Positions 56,183-64,000 of a DNA stretch of 64,000 nt are shown here, piece after piece. Source of the stretch: an uncultured Thiotrichaceae bacterium (GTDB taxonomy: Bacteria > Pseudomonadota > Gammaproteobacteria > Thiotrichales > Thiotrichaceae); the NCBI GenBank assembly GCA_937925855.1, contig CALAMO010000014.1, positions 1-64,000 of the forward strand, read 5' to 3'. The notes under the pieces are model-generated. The model did no database searches, was not told the origin of the DNA, and saw only the letters and a list, made by a program, of their open reading frames with translations. The position numbers were made by a program, and so were the translations under genes. Within the stretch, counting starts at the first letter, position 1. The number at the start of each line of letters is the position of its first letter.

Positions 56183-57753
56183 CTCAAGCCCATTCGACTC
56201 AGGCCCATCCACCTCAGGCCCATCCTCGCCTGGAACTGCGCAATATCAGCAAATATTACCCCACCATAATCGCCAATAAGGCGGTCAGCCTCAGCGTAAT
56301 GCCCGGCGAAATTCATGCGGTGCTGGGCGAAAATGGCGCGGGTAAGAGTACGCTGATGAAAGCCGTTTACGGCGTGATTAAACCCGAGGAGGGTGAAATC
56401 TTTTGGGACGGCGTGGCGGTCAACATCAGCAGTCCCGCACAGGCTCGCAAGCTGGGCATAGGCATGGTTTTCCAACACTTCTCGCTGTTTGACACCCTAA
56501 CCGTCGTGCAAAATATTTCACTGGCCATGGACAGTAAGCAGGACATGGGCCAACTGGCACAGCGTATCAGCGAGGTCTCCGCACGCTACGGCCTGCCGTT
56601 GAATCCGCACCGACTGGTGCATGACTTATCGGTTGGTGAACGCCAGCGGGTCGAGATTGTGCGCTGTCTATTACAGCAACCGCGCCTGCTGATTATGGAT
56701 GAGCCGACCTCAGTATTAACGCCCCAAGCCGTGAACAAGCTGTTTGCAACGCTGCGCCGACTGGCGGATGAGGGCTGTAGTATTTTGTATATCAGCCATA
56801 AACTAGATGAAATTCGGGCGCTGTGCCATAAAGCAACGGTGCTACGCATGGGCCAGGTCACTGGCGTCACCGACCCGCGCCAGGAAACCTCAAAAAGTCT
56901 GGCGGAAATGATGATTGGCAAGGAGCTACCGGTGTGTGATCATCCGCCCGCACAGCATATCGGCAGTGAACGACTGGTTGTGACCCAGCTATCCCGCGCG
57001 GCTGACGATCAGTTTGGCACGTCGCTAAAGGCGATTGATCTGCGCGTTAGGGGCGGCGAAATCCTAGGTATTGCGGGCGTGTCAGGTAACGGCCAGCAGG
57101 AATTACTCTCTGCGTTGAGCGGCGAAAAACCCTCGGAGCAGCCGCAGGACATTCAGCTCAATGGCACTGCCGCGGGCAGGCTCAATCCAGCACAGCGTCG
57201 GCAATTGGGCCTGCGCTTTATCCCTGAGGAACGCCTGGGGCGTGGTGCGGTACCGGAAATGTCGCTGGCGCATAATGCCTTATTAACTGGACACAGTCAG
57301 GGCATGCGGCGCTGGGGGGGCTTCATTGATTATCGCAAGATGCGCGCTTTTTCCAAAGCCTGTATCGACAAATTTAATGTGAAGTGCAGCGGGCCAGAAG
57401 CCGAGGCTAAAAGCTTGTCTGGCGGCAATGTACAGAAGTACATTGTTGGGCGCGAAATTATGCTAAAACCAGAAATATTAATCGTGGCTCAGCCGACCTG
57501 GGGTGTCGATGTCGGGGCGGCCAGCTTTATCCGCCAGACGCTGGTTGACCTGCGCGATGAGGGAGTGGCGTTGCTAGTTGTATCGGAAGAGCTGGACGAA
57601 CTATTTGAAATTTGCGACCGGATCGCCGTCATGAGTGAAGGACGTTTGTCTGCGGCCAAACCGATACGGGCAACCAACCTAGAAGAAATCGGCCTGCTAA
57701 TGGGCGGTGAAATGCACACTGATTCGACGCCGCTGGCGCAGGAGGTGGCCTGA
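56179..57753 (+). CDS. ABC transporter ATP-binding protein, BMP/sugar-type double ATPase
   Basis: Two fused ATPase domains, 524 residues, like YufO/RbsA-type proteins of BMP-family importers. First Walker A is GENGAGKST near residues 52-60 with signature LSVGERQRVEIVRCL near 150-164; the second domain has the altered GVSGNGQQELL Walker A near 299 and LSGGNVQKYIVGREI near 412. These degenerate second sites are normal for the type. It overlaps xdhC and abuts the permease, so purine uptake genes are fused to the xdh operon. Confidence 0.94.
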   Translation: MTQAHSTQAHPPQAHPRLELRNISKYYPTIIANKAVSLSVMPGEIHAVLGENGAGKSTLMKAVYGVIKPEEGEIFWDGVAVNISSPAQARKLGIGMVFQHFSLFDTLTVVQNISLAMDSKQDMGQLAQRISEVSARYGLPLNPHRLVHDLSVGERQRVEIVRCLLQQPRLLIMDEPTSVLTPQAVNKLFATLRRLADEGCSILYISHKLDEIRALCHKATVLRMGQVTGVTDPRQETSKSLAEMMIGKELPVCDHPPAQHIGSERLVVTQLSRAADDQFGTSLKAIDLRVRGGEILGIAGVSGNGQQELLSALSGEKPSEQPQDIQLNGTAAGRLNPAQRRQLGLRFIPEERLGRGAVPEMSLAHNALLTGHSQGMRRWGGFIDYRKMRAFSKACIDKFNVKCSGPEAEAKSLSGGNVQKYIVGREIMLKPEILIVAQPTWGVDVGAASFIRQTLVDLRDEGVALLVVSEELDELFEICDRIAVMSEGRLSAAKPIRATNLEEIGLLMGGEMHTDSTPLAQEVA

Positions 57754-58850
57754 TGTTATCGATTAAACTGGTACCGCGCCCGCAACCATCAAAAAGCATG
57801 GTCTATCTGTCACCCCTGCTAGCCATTGGCCTGATGCTGGTCTTTGGGCTGATTGTATTTATGTTTCTCGGCCAGAATCCAGTGACCGCTTTTCATGCTT
57901 TCTTTATTGAACCGGTGAACGACTTGTATGGCCTGGGCGAACTGCTGATTAAAGCCTCACCACTGGCACTGATTGCGCTGGGCCTAGCAGTAGGGTTTCG
58001 GGCCAATATCTGGAACATTGGTGCCGAGGGGCAGCTAATCTTAGGTACCATTGCGGCCGGCGGGGTCGCGCTGTGGTTTTATGAAAGCGATAGTGTGTTT
58101 GTCCTGCCGCTGATGTTTATCGCTGGCGCGCTGGGCGGTATGGCCTGGGCGGCGATTCCGGCTTTTTTGCGCACCCGCTTCAATACTAACGAAATTCTGG
58201 TCAGTCTGATGTTGGTGTATGTGGCCGGTATGGTGCTCAGCTGGCTCATCCACGGCCCGTGGCGTGACCCCGATGGCTTTGGCTTTCCCCAGTCCAGAAT
58301 GTTCAGTGATTCCGCGCTGCTGCCGCTGATAATCGAAGGTACGCGCGCGCATGCAGGTATTTTTATCACGCTCCTGGCGCTCATTGTCACCACTATTTTC
58401 TTTCGCTGGGGCTTACTAGCATTTCAAATGCGGGTCGCCGGGCTGGCACCCAAAGCAGCGGGGTATGCGGGCTTTAATAGTCAATACACCGTCTGGATTG
58501 GTCTGTTGGCCGGTGGCGCTGCGGCGGGCTTAGCGGGGGCTAGCGAGGCGGCTGGCCCCTTTGGGCAGCTGGATATGGCAGCCTCGGTTACAGGCTATGG
58601 CTTTGCGGCGATTATTGTCGCCTTCGTTGGGCGGCTGCATCCGGTGGGTATCTTATTCGCCAGTTTATTGATGGCGCTGCTCTACCTCGGCGGGGAATCG
58701 GCCCAGGTGAATCTGGCCCTACCTTCAGCAGTCAGTAAAGTGTTTCAAGGCTTACTCCTATTCTTTTTGCTGGCGACGGACGTATTAATTCACTTTCGGC
58801 TGCAGTTTGGTTCATCCAACGCAGCAGCCCGCAAAGCAGGTGCGCTATGA
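57753..58850 (+). CDS. ABC transporter permease (BMP-type, first)
   Basis: Membrane subunit of 365 residues with about nine hydrophobic segments, of the YufP/RbsC-like type for nucleoside or purine import. Family marks: GFRANIWNIGAEGQLILG near residues 80-97 and RTRFNTNEILVSLMLVYVAGMVLSWLIHGPWRDP near 140-172. The start overlaps the ATPase stop by one base, and the stop overlaps the second permease by 4 nt. Confidence 0.94.
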   Translation: MLSIKLVPRPQPSKSMVYLSPLLAIGLMLVFGLIVFMFLGQNPVTAFHAFFIEPVNDLYGLGELLIKASPLALIALGLAVGFRANIWNIGAEGQLILGTIAAGGVALWFYESDSVFVLPLMFIAGALGGMAWAAIPAFLRTRFNTNEILVSLMLVYVAGMVLSWLIHGPWRDPDGFGFPQSRMFSDSALLPLIIEGTRAHAGIFITLLALIVTTIFFRWGLLAFQMRVAGLAPKAAGYAGFNSQYTVWIGLLAGGAAAGLAGASEAAGPFGQLDMAASVTGYGFAAIIVAFVGRLHPVGILFASLLMALLYLGGESAQVNLALPSAVSKVFQGLLLFFLLATDVLIHFRLQFGSSNAAARKAGAL

Positions 58851-59776
58851 ACACCGAAACGTTGATTTTAATTCTGGCAGCCACCGTGGCGGCCGCTGTC
58901 CCACTGATCTTCGCAGCGCTGGGTGAACTGGTGGTCGAGAAATCCGGCGTGCTGAATCTAGGCGTGGAAGGCATGATGATTGTCGGGGCGATTAGTGGCT
59001 TTATCGTCGCTCATGAAACCGGCTTCTTATGGCTGGGTGTGCTGGCAGGCGCGGGCGCGGGCGTTCTGATGGCATTTATTTTTGGCATCATTACCCTAAC
59101 CCTGATGGCAAACCAAGTGGCAACCGGGCTGGCGCTGACTATTTTTGGCATTGGCTTAAGTGCGTTTATTGGGCAGAACTATAGTAGTGTCGCCCTGGAT
59201 GGCCTCGACAAAATCAATCTTGTCGGCCTGAGCGACCTACCCATAATCGGAAAGCTGTTATTTTCTTACGACCCACTGGTTTATCTGGCACTCCTCATGT
59301 TTCCGCTCATTTCATGGTTTCTGTATCGCAGTCGCAGCGGACTGATTCTACGTGCCCTGGGCGAATCACCAGCCTCCGCGCATGCGCTGGGCTACTCGGT
59401 GATTAAGATTCGTTATCTGGCCGTGCTGTTTGGGGGCGCGATGGCGGGCATCGGCGGTGCTTACCTCTCTCTGGCTTATACCCCACTGTGGTCAGAAGGC
59501 ATGACAGCGGGGCGCGGCTGGATTGCCCTGGCACTGGTTGTGTTTGCGACCTGGCGACCTGGTCGGGTACTGCTCGGTGCCTTTTTGTTTGGTGGCATGA
59601 CGATTGCCCAGTTTCATGCTCAGGGGCTAGGCATTGAAATTCCAGCGCAGTTTCTCACCATGCTGCCCTATCTGGCGACAATCGTTGTGTTGGTGCTAAT
59701 TTCACGCAATGCCAATACCATTCGGCTTAATGCGCCCGCCTCCTTAGGGCAGGCATTTCATAAAGAGGTGCATTGA
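58847..59776 (+). CDS. ABC transporter permease (BMP-type, second)
   Basis: Second membrane subunit, 309 residues, like YufQ, with about eight helices. Typical segments are AAVPLIFAALGELVVEKSGVLNLGVEGMMIVGA near residues 17-48 and RALGESPASAHALGYSVIKIRYLAVLFGGAMAGIGGAYLSL near 170-210. It closes the transporter genes that began in the xdh operon; the binding protein gene comes next, after a gap with tandem palindromes. Confidence 0.95.
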   Translation: MNTETLILILAATVAAAVPLIFAALGELVVEKSGVLNLGVEGMMIVGAISGFIVAHETGFLWLGVLAGAGAGVLMAFIFGIITLTLMANQVATGLALTIFGIGLSAFIGQNYSSVALDGLDKINLVGLSDLPIIGKLLFSYDPLVYLALLMFPLISWFLYRSRSGLILRALGESPASAHALGYSVIKIRYLAVLFGGAMAGIGGAYLSLAYTPLWSEGMTAGRGWIALALVVFATWRPGRVLLGAFLFGGMTIAQFHAQGLGIEIPAQFLTMLPYLATIVVLVLISRNANTIRLNAPASLGQAFHKEVH

Positions 59777-59827
59777 CACGGTTTCTATCGAAACCTCCGA
59801 AACCACGGTTTCTATCGAAACCTCCGA
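59777..59827. promoter_or_regulatory. Tandem palindromic operators upstream of the BMP binding-protein gene
   Basis: Two identical 24-nt units at 59777-59800 and 59804-59827, separated by 3 nt (27-nt period). Each contains the near-palindrome GGTTTC-TATC-GAAACC. The first begins right at the permease stop, 121 nt before the binding-protein start codon. Two identical inverted repeats spaced by about 2.5 helical turns look like a regulator site pair. Confidence 0.6.
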
Positions 59828-59947
59828 TATGCTAAAGTCTGTTTCCTGTTTGGAGCAGACGATTAATCATTTTCCAGCGGGCTATTGCAACGCTCCCATG
59901 ACTATTGAGCGCCGGTGTCCGCACTCGTTAACAAGAGGAGATACACG

Positions 59948-61048
59948 ATGAAACACACATCAGTAACGGGCCGGATTAAAGGCCTGTTAGGGACAAGCCT
60001 ATTGGCTGGTGCGTTGGCATTAGCGGCGGGCAGCGCCCAAGCAGAAGACAAGTTAAAGATTGGCTTTATCTACGTCAGCCCCATCGGTGATGCAGGCTGG
60101 ACGTTCCAGCATGATACGGGTCGTAAAGAGCTGGAAGCGGCTTTTGGCGATAAAATCGAAATTAAAGTACTGGATACCATCCCAGAAGGCCCAGAAGCCG
60201 AACGTGTGACTCGTGAACTGGCGAGCAGCGGCCATCAGATCATTTTTGGCACCTCCTTCGGCTATATGAACCCGATGCTGAAAGTAGCTAAAACCTTCCC
60301 CAAGGTGCACTTTGAACACGCCACCGGCTACAAAACAGCGAAAAACCTGGGCAACTACAACGCACGCTTTTATGAAGGACGCTATCTCGCAGGGATTGTT
60401 GCCGGTGCAATGACTAAGAGCAACAAGCTGGGCTATGTTGCCGCTTTCCCGATTCCTGAAGTATTACAGGGCATTAATGCCTATACCCGCGGCGCGCAAA
60501 GCGTTAACCCTGACATTGAAGTTAATGTCGTATGGGTGAACTCTTGGTTTGATCCGGGTCGTGAGCGTGAAGCCGCTGATACGCTGCTCGATCAAGGCGC
60601 TGATGTGGTCACTCACCATACGGACTCAACCGCACCGGTGATCGCCGCAGAAGAAAAAGGCAAATACGCCATTGCTTATCACTCCGATATGTCTAAATAC
60701 GGTGCAAAAGCACACCTGACTTCTGTGACCCATCACTGGGGTGATTACTACAAAGCGATTGTCCAAAGTGCACTCGACGGCCAATGGGCCGCCGGTAGCG
60801 TTTGGGGCGGCATGAAAGAAGGCATGGTCAACATCGGCGCAATGAATGAAGCCGTACCGGCGGATGTGGTCGCTAAAGTTGAGGCCGCGAAAGCGGCTAT
60901 TATAGACGGCAGCCTGCATCCCTTTGCTGGCCCAGTCGTTGACCAAGAAGGTAAAGAAATTGTCGCCGCTGGTGCTAATATGTCGGATGCCGATATGTCT
61001 AAAATGGGCTTCTACGTACGGGGTGTGAACGGTAAGTTGCCTAAGTAG
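59948..61048 (+). CDS. BMP family ABC transporter substrate-binding protein
   Basis: Periplasmic binding protein of 366 residues of the basic-membrane-protein (BMP) family, with a Sec signal peptide (cleavage near AQAEDKLK, residue 33). Typical parts: IGFIYVSPIGDAGWTFQHDTGRKELE near 39-64 and EGRYLAGIVAGAMTKSNKLGYVAAFPIPEVLQGINAYTRG near 143-182. BMP proteins bind purine nucleosides or bases. GAGGAG lies 7 nt before ATG 59948. Together with the xdh-linked ATPase and permeases it makes a complete importer; a purine base is the likely substrate. Confidence 0.94.
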   Translation: MKHTSVTGRIKGLLGTSLLAGALALAAGSAQAEDKLKIGFIYVSPIGDAGWTFQHDTGRKELEAAFGDKIEIKVLDTIPEGPEAERVTRELASSGHQIIFGTSFGYMNPMLKVAKTFPKVHFEHATGYKTAKNLGNYNARFYEGRYLAGIVAGAMTKSNKLGYVAAFPIPEVLQGINAYTRGAQSVNPDIEVNVVWVNSWFDPGREREAADTLLDQGADVVTHHTDSTAPVIAAEEKGKYAIAYHSDMSKYGAKAHLTSVTHHWGDYYKAIVQSALDGQWAAGSVWGGMKEGMVNIGAMNEAVPADVVAKVEAAKAAIIDGSLHPFAGPVVDQEGKEIVAAGANMSDADMSKMGFYVRGVNGKLPK

Positions 61049-61128
61049 GCTGATGCACCAACTGGGCCTGTGGAAAACAGGCTCAGCACATTCAGCCCGT
61101 CTGCTGGCATAACAACAGGCGAGGCCCT

Positions 61129-61161
61129 CCTCCGTCTCTTTAGGTTCATTGGAGACGGAGG
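61129..61161 (+). terminator. Hairpin after the BMP binding-protein gene
   Basis: CCTCCGTCTC pairs perfectly with GAGACGGAGG over 10 bp with a 13-nt loop, about 80 nt after the stop codon. No U-tract follows; probable terminator or RNA-stabilising hairpin. Confidence 0.55.
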
Positions 61162-61243
61162 CATTTAGGCAGCAAGCTATCCGCGCACCGTAGAATCAAG
61201 CTGCGCCGTAAACGTGGGCGCAGGCTAGCACTGAGGTATGACC

Positions 61244-61747
61244 ATGAGCATCACCCTAAAACCCCGTCCGCTGACTGCCGCAGCATTCGCCCCCTTCGGC
61301 GATGTCATTGCCGCCGGTGAAGATTTTATGCCCATAAACTTTGGCCGCACCGAACGCCACCATGACTTAGCCAAGATAGACACCGCCGAACAAAACGGTC
61401 ATACCGGCATCAGTATTTTCCGTAGCCAAACGCTGGATTTACCCGCTACTGTAAAAGTGATGGAACGCCACCCACTCTCCAGTCAGGCGTTTATCTCCAT
61501 GCAGCGCCAACCCTTTCTGGTCTTAGTCGCCCCGCCAACGGAAACGGCACAGCCTTCTGTAACACAGCTCCAGCTATTTAGCGTCGGTGCAGATCAGGGC
61601 GTAAATTTTAAGCGCGGTGTTTGGCATCATTATTCGTTCAGTCTCCATCAGCCCTGTGATTTCATTTGTATTGATCGCTGTGGGGGTCAGGGTAAAAACT
61701 GCGATGAATACTACTTCACCGAAGAAGTTATCATCACGCTTGCATAG
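61244..61747 (+). CDS. allA: Ureidoglycolate lyase
   Basis: Ureidoglycolate lyase (EC 4.3.2.3), 167 residues, which splits ureidoglycolate into glyoxylate and urea at the end of allantoin breakdown. AllA patterns visible: FAPFGDVIAAGEDFMPINFGRTERHHDLA near residues 14-42, FRSQ near 59, MERHPLSSQAFISM near 73-86 and GVWHHYSFSL near 124-133. Start 61244 is preferred because GAGG lies 7 nt upstream; ATG 61238 is too close. It stands alone after the BMP gene, and the GntR gene follows. Confidence 0.92.
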   Translation: MSITLKPRPLTAAAFAPFGDVIAAGEDFMPINFGRTERHHDLAKIDTAEQNGHTGISIFRSQTLDLPATVKVMERHPLSSQAFISMQRQPFLVLVAPPTETAQPSVTQLQLFSVGADQGVNFKRGVWHHYSFSLHQPCDFICIDRCGGQGKNCDEYYFTEEVIITLA

Positions 61748-61832
61748 CAAACTGTGCACTGCTGACACCTCCTCTCCCATACACACACCACCTCCCCGTC
61801 ACGCTATGCCGTATGAGATAGGCCAAAGGCAA

Positions 61833-61897
61833 TATTGTTCAACAATAAGCGCTTCAATGATTGAGTTTTGCTGATATAACGCTATGATTGTCAACAA
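61833..61897. promoter_or_regulatory. Two GntR-type operator candidates upstream of the gntR gene
   Basis: TATTGTT-C-AACAATA is a perfect 7+1+7 palindrome at 61833-61847, and TTGTCAACAA is at 61888-61897. Both fit the TTGT...ACAA pattern of FadR-type GntR proteins and lie within 130 nt of the GntR start codon, so autoregulation is likely. The region holds no gene. Confidence 0.6.
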
Positions 61898-61957
61898 AAG
61901 CTGATCAACAAACCATTACCAGCACAACCACAGATTCCCGCCCACTGAGGTAGCACC

Positions 61958-62677
61958 ATGACAGTATTCCAGCCCGCCAATCTAGCGCAGGAGCCGGTAA
62001 CCATTGCGGATCGCCTGTTTCTTGATTTGCGGCGCGCCATTCTTGAGGGGGATATGCCCGCCGGGAAAAAAATCAGTGAACCTGAACTGGCAGGCAGCTA
62101 CAAAGTCAGTCGTGGTTCACTGCGTGAAGCCATTAGTAAACTGGAAAACTGCAATCTCGTTACCCGTAAACCCAATATCGGGGCTAGAATTATTAGTTTT
62201 TCCGTAGCGCAGCTGATGGAAATCTATCAGATTCGAGAGGCGATGGAAGGCATGGCCGCCCGCCTAGCAGCCACAAATATGAGCACGGAAGACTTGGCGC
62301 ATCTCAGCGCATTGCTAGACCGCCAACAGGAAACCGTGACTGAAGCTGAGCGCTTACAACAGTCTCGCCTGCGCCATGACTCCGATCTCGATTTCCATTT
62401 CTGCATTATTCAGGCCAGCGGAAATGATCGGCTCATCCGCATGCTGTGTCAGGATTTGTACGACCTAGTGCGCTTCTATCGCTTTCGCCTTAATCCCTCT
62501 TACACCCCAAAAGCCCTACAGGAACATGAGCTGATTGTGGAGGCTATGCAGCGCCGCGATGGTGAAATGGCAGAATTACTGATGCGGCATCATATCCGCG
62601 CATCACGCGAACGGGCGCGAGCGCAGCTGGAAACCATGACGCCTGCTGAGCGGGGACAAACCGAAAAAATCAGCTGA
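61958..62677 (+). CDS. GntR family transcriptional regulator (FadR/FCD subfamily)
   Basis: GntR regulator of 239 residues. The winged helix-turn-helix spans about residues 15-80 (ISEPELAGSYKVSRGSLREAISKLENCNLV), and the all-helical FCD effector domain follows, with EIYQIREAMEGMAARLAA near 88 and Asp/His metal-type residues in DLDFHFCIIQASGNDRLIRML near 144-164. Placement after allA and the purine importer suggests it controls purine use. The ligand is unknown. Two operator-like palindromes lie upstream. Confidence 0.93.
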   Translation: MTVFQPANLAQEPVTIADRLFLDLRRAILEGDMPAGKKISEPELAGSYKVSRGSLREAISKLENCNLVTRKPNIGARIISFSVAQLMEIYQIREAMEGMAARLAATNMSTEDLAHLSALLDRQQETVTEAERLQQSRLRHDSDLDFHFCIIQASGNDRLIRMLCQDLYDLVRFYRFRLNPSYTPKALQEHELIVEAMQRRDGEMAELLMRHHIRASRERARAQLETMTPAERGQTEKIS

Positions 62678-62689
62678 GCGACAGACCAC

Positions 62690-63379
62690 TCAGACGACAC
62701 CCTCGCAACTGCCCCAGCCATCACCCTCAACCTCAATGCCCTGCTCATCAGGCAAACGATGGTATTTTTTAAATTTCAGCGTGAGTTCCAGCGCGCCCGC
62801 CAAATGCTTAGCGTTGTCTGCATTATGGGCTTTGAGTTTAAAATACAGTTCATCAAAGTCACTGCGCCGCACCGAACGTAAATAGGTCAGTTCTTTCACC
62901 ATTTCATCGCTGTAATCAGTGCAGGCACCCATTAGGCGCATGGCCTGCGCCTGTAATCTGGCTTTTTCATCCGGCGTTAATTTTGTATCATCCGCTGACG
63001 GCTGTAGACCGGCCAAACGTTTGTTGTTAACAAAACGTCCCATCGCCCACTGACCTCGAATTTCTTGACCATTAATATGAATATAATGGCCCGCACCATG
63101 CCGTCGGTCATTGGCATAACTGCCAATAAAACGACTGCCATCCGCGAAGCGATAGGTCCCGCGACCATAGCGGATACCCTCTTTCCAAAAGCCAGTATAA
63201 CTGTCGCCGCCTGGGTAGACATACTCGCCAAAACCATTAACACAGTTACCGCTGACACAGCCAGGTTTAACCTCACCTAGCGCACTGTTGGCCAATAAGA
63301 ATAAGCAAGGAAGAAGCAGAAAAGGCAGCCTGAACACTGCAGCCGCAGCAATCCACACTTGAGAATAACGTTTTTTCAT
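62690..63379 (-). CDS. MORN repeat-containing protein
   Basis: Protein of 229 residues with a signal peptide or N-terminal anchor (FLLLPCLFLLANSALGE near 20-36) and three or four MORN-type repeats: GFGEYVYPGGDSYTGFWKEG, GRGTYRFADGSRFIGSYAND and GAGHYIHINGQEIRGQWAMG (about residues 49-113). Each repeat is about 23 residues and rich in Gly and Tyr. The C-terminal half (AQAMRLMGACTDYSDEMVKEL on) is predicted helical with no known domain. It is probably periplasmic. Function unknown. Confidence 0.85.
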   Translation of the reverse strand: MKKRYSQVWIAAAAVFRLPFLLLPCLFLLANSALGEVKPGCVSGNCVNGFGEYVYPGGDSYTGFWKEGIRYGRGTYRFADGSRFIGSYANDRRHGAGHYIHINGQEIRGQWAMGRFVNNKRLAGLQPSADDTKLTPDEKARLQAQAMRLMGACTDYSDEMVKELTYLRSVRRSDFDELYFKLKAHNADNAKHLAGALELTLKFKKYHRLPDEQGIEVEGDGWGSCEGVV

Positions 63380-63528
63380 ATTGTTTAGAGGTATTCATCG
63401 TTGGGGTTGACTTCAACATAGCACCAACCCTGAGACGCAAAAAGCGAATCCTACCTAAACGCAAGCTTTTTTCTGATAGGCTCTATTTTCAAGTAGACTA
63501 AAGGGAGGTTTAGCCCAAGAAGGGTCGC

Positions 63529-64000
63529 TTAAAAATCAGCCAAAATAGCCAGTGCCAGATCATCCACCAACTGGCTTTGCGCCCGCACCAGCGCACCAAC
63601 CGAAGCATCCTGCGGCGTCCGCTTTAGGTCAAAGCGGGCGCTGCGCAAACCGCGTCCACTCTTTGCCAGCTGTAACTGCCAACGTCCCGTTAATACAGCC
63701 TGCTGCCCAGGAATACCGTCAAACTGTGCGACATGCACGCTGACCTGATAAAGCGGGGTCTGCTCCAGCTCCCAGGGCACGGTGAGCACAGTAGTCGCAA
63801 CCGGTAGACGCGCCTGCAAGCGCTGCGCCAACGCCCCCAGAAACTCATCCTCCAACTCACCGCCCCATCTATGAAACTCCGCCACCTCGACGGTATAGCG
63901 GTCTTTACGCAGCACCACGCCCTGTCGATCCAATAAAGTAGGTAAGTATATCGGCCCGACGCCAAGGCTAGTGAGCGGCTGTCTGAGTTTCATCTCAACC
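63529..64000 (-). CDS. PqiC-like ABC-type transport auxiliary lipoprotein, 5' end missing
   Basis: Partial gene whose N-terminus lies beyond the right edge; about 155 codons are visible. The pattern VGPIYLPTLLDRQGVVLRK, then VEVAEFHRWGGELEDEF (residues 12-50 of the visible part) and a conserved W-rich PWELEQTPLYQVSVHVAQFDG match the PqiC/YmbA family (DUF330). PqiC is an outer-membrane lipoprotein of the PqiABC (MCE) lipid transport system. pqiA and pqiB would be expected just off-window to the right. The visible ATG at 63993 is internal. Confidence 0.75.
   Translation of the reverse strand, partial: VEMKLRQPLTSLGVGPIYLPTLLDRQGVVLRKDRYTVEVAEFHRWGGELEDEFLGALAQRLQARLPVATTVLTVPWELEQTPLYQVSVHVAQFDGIPGQQAVLTGRWQLQLAKSGRGLRSARFDLKRTPQDASVGALVRAQSQLVDDLALAILADF

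Noticed and set aside
56179-57753. Degenerate second ATPase site as a sign of a broken gene
   Set aside because: Altered second sites are normal for RbsA/YufO-type double ATPases.
59777-59947. Purine riboswitch upstream of the BMP gene
   Set aside because: The tandem units are palindromic DNA repeats; no purine aptamer core could be recognised.

Overview
The window reads as a free-living, probably marine or aquatic gammaproteobacterium, judged from gene content and order alone. Signs are the leuS-lptE and nudJ-mnmA-hflD gene orders, the long class II ketol-acid reductoisomerase paired with a divergent IlvY regulator, the monomeric isocitrate dehydrogenase, and many osmolyte, sulfonate and purine uptake or degradation genes. 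The genus cannot be fixed from the sequence. No rRNA, tRNA, insertion sequence or prophage was recognised.

Layout. 1-1088 is the leader-distal end of a CRISPR array (15 full repeats plus a fragment, 15 spacers); leader and cas genes must lie to the left, outside the window. 1.2-18.4 kb is mostly housekeeping: an SDR oxidoreductase, monomeric isocitrate dehydrogenase, ilvY/ilvC, a ModF-like double ATPase, leuS, lptE, recG and a MoxR/DUF58/TgpA-type transglutaminase operon. 18.4-23.9 kb is a LacI-controlled catabolic operon whose first gene is an HpsN-like sulfopropanediol dehydrogenase, followed by an SDR, a zinc alcohol dehydrogenase and an FMN 2-hydroxyacid dehydrogenase; it fits oxidation of dihydroxypropanesulfonate (DHPS) to sulfolactate and possibly sulfopyruvate. 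23.9-27.2 kb is housekeeping again (nudJ, mnmA, hflD, grxD, a GFA-type protein).

27.3-35.2 kb holds two divergent units: an Asp/Glu-racemase-like protein plus EamA exporter on the minus strand, and a ThDP-dependent enzyme, a DadA-like FAD oxidase and a TRAP transporter on the plus strand. The substrate is unknown. 35.3-36.4 kb has a peroxiredoxin-like protein and a GNAT. 36.4-44.0 kb pairs a minus-strand DapA-like/aldehyde dehydrogenase/FAD oxidoreductase set with a plus-strand ProXWV-type ABC transporter, suggesting uptake and degradation of a betaine or cyclic amino acid. Both catabolic loci carry TGTATACA-type palindromes in their divergent promoters.

44.4-48.5 kb encodes one large secreted multidomain protein. 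48.6-62.7 kb is dominated by a purine-use island: guanine deaminase, hydroxyisourate hydrolase, xanthine dehydrogenase XdhABC, a BMP-type ABC importer with its binding protein, ureidoglycolate lyase and a GntR regulator. Urate oxidase, OHCU decarboxylase, allantoinase and allantoicase are absent here, so the route must be completed elsewhere. The right end has a MORN-repeat protein and a PqiC-like lipoprotein cut by the window edge.

Functions were assigned by recognising motifs and family architecture by eye; no database search was run.
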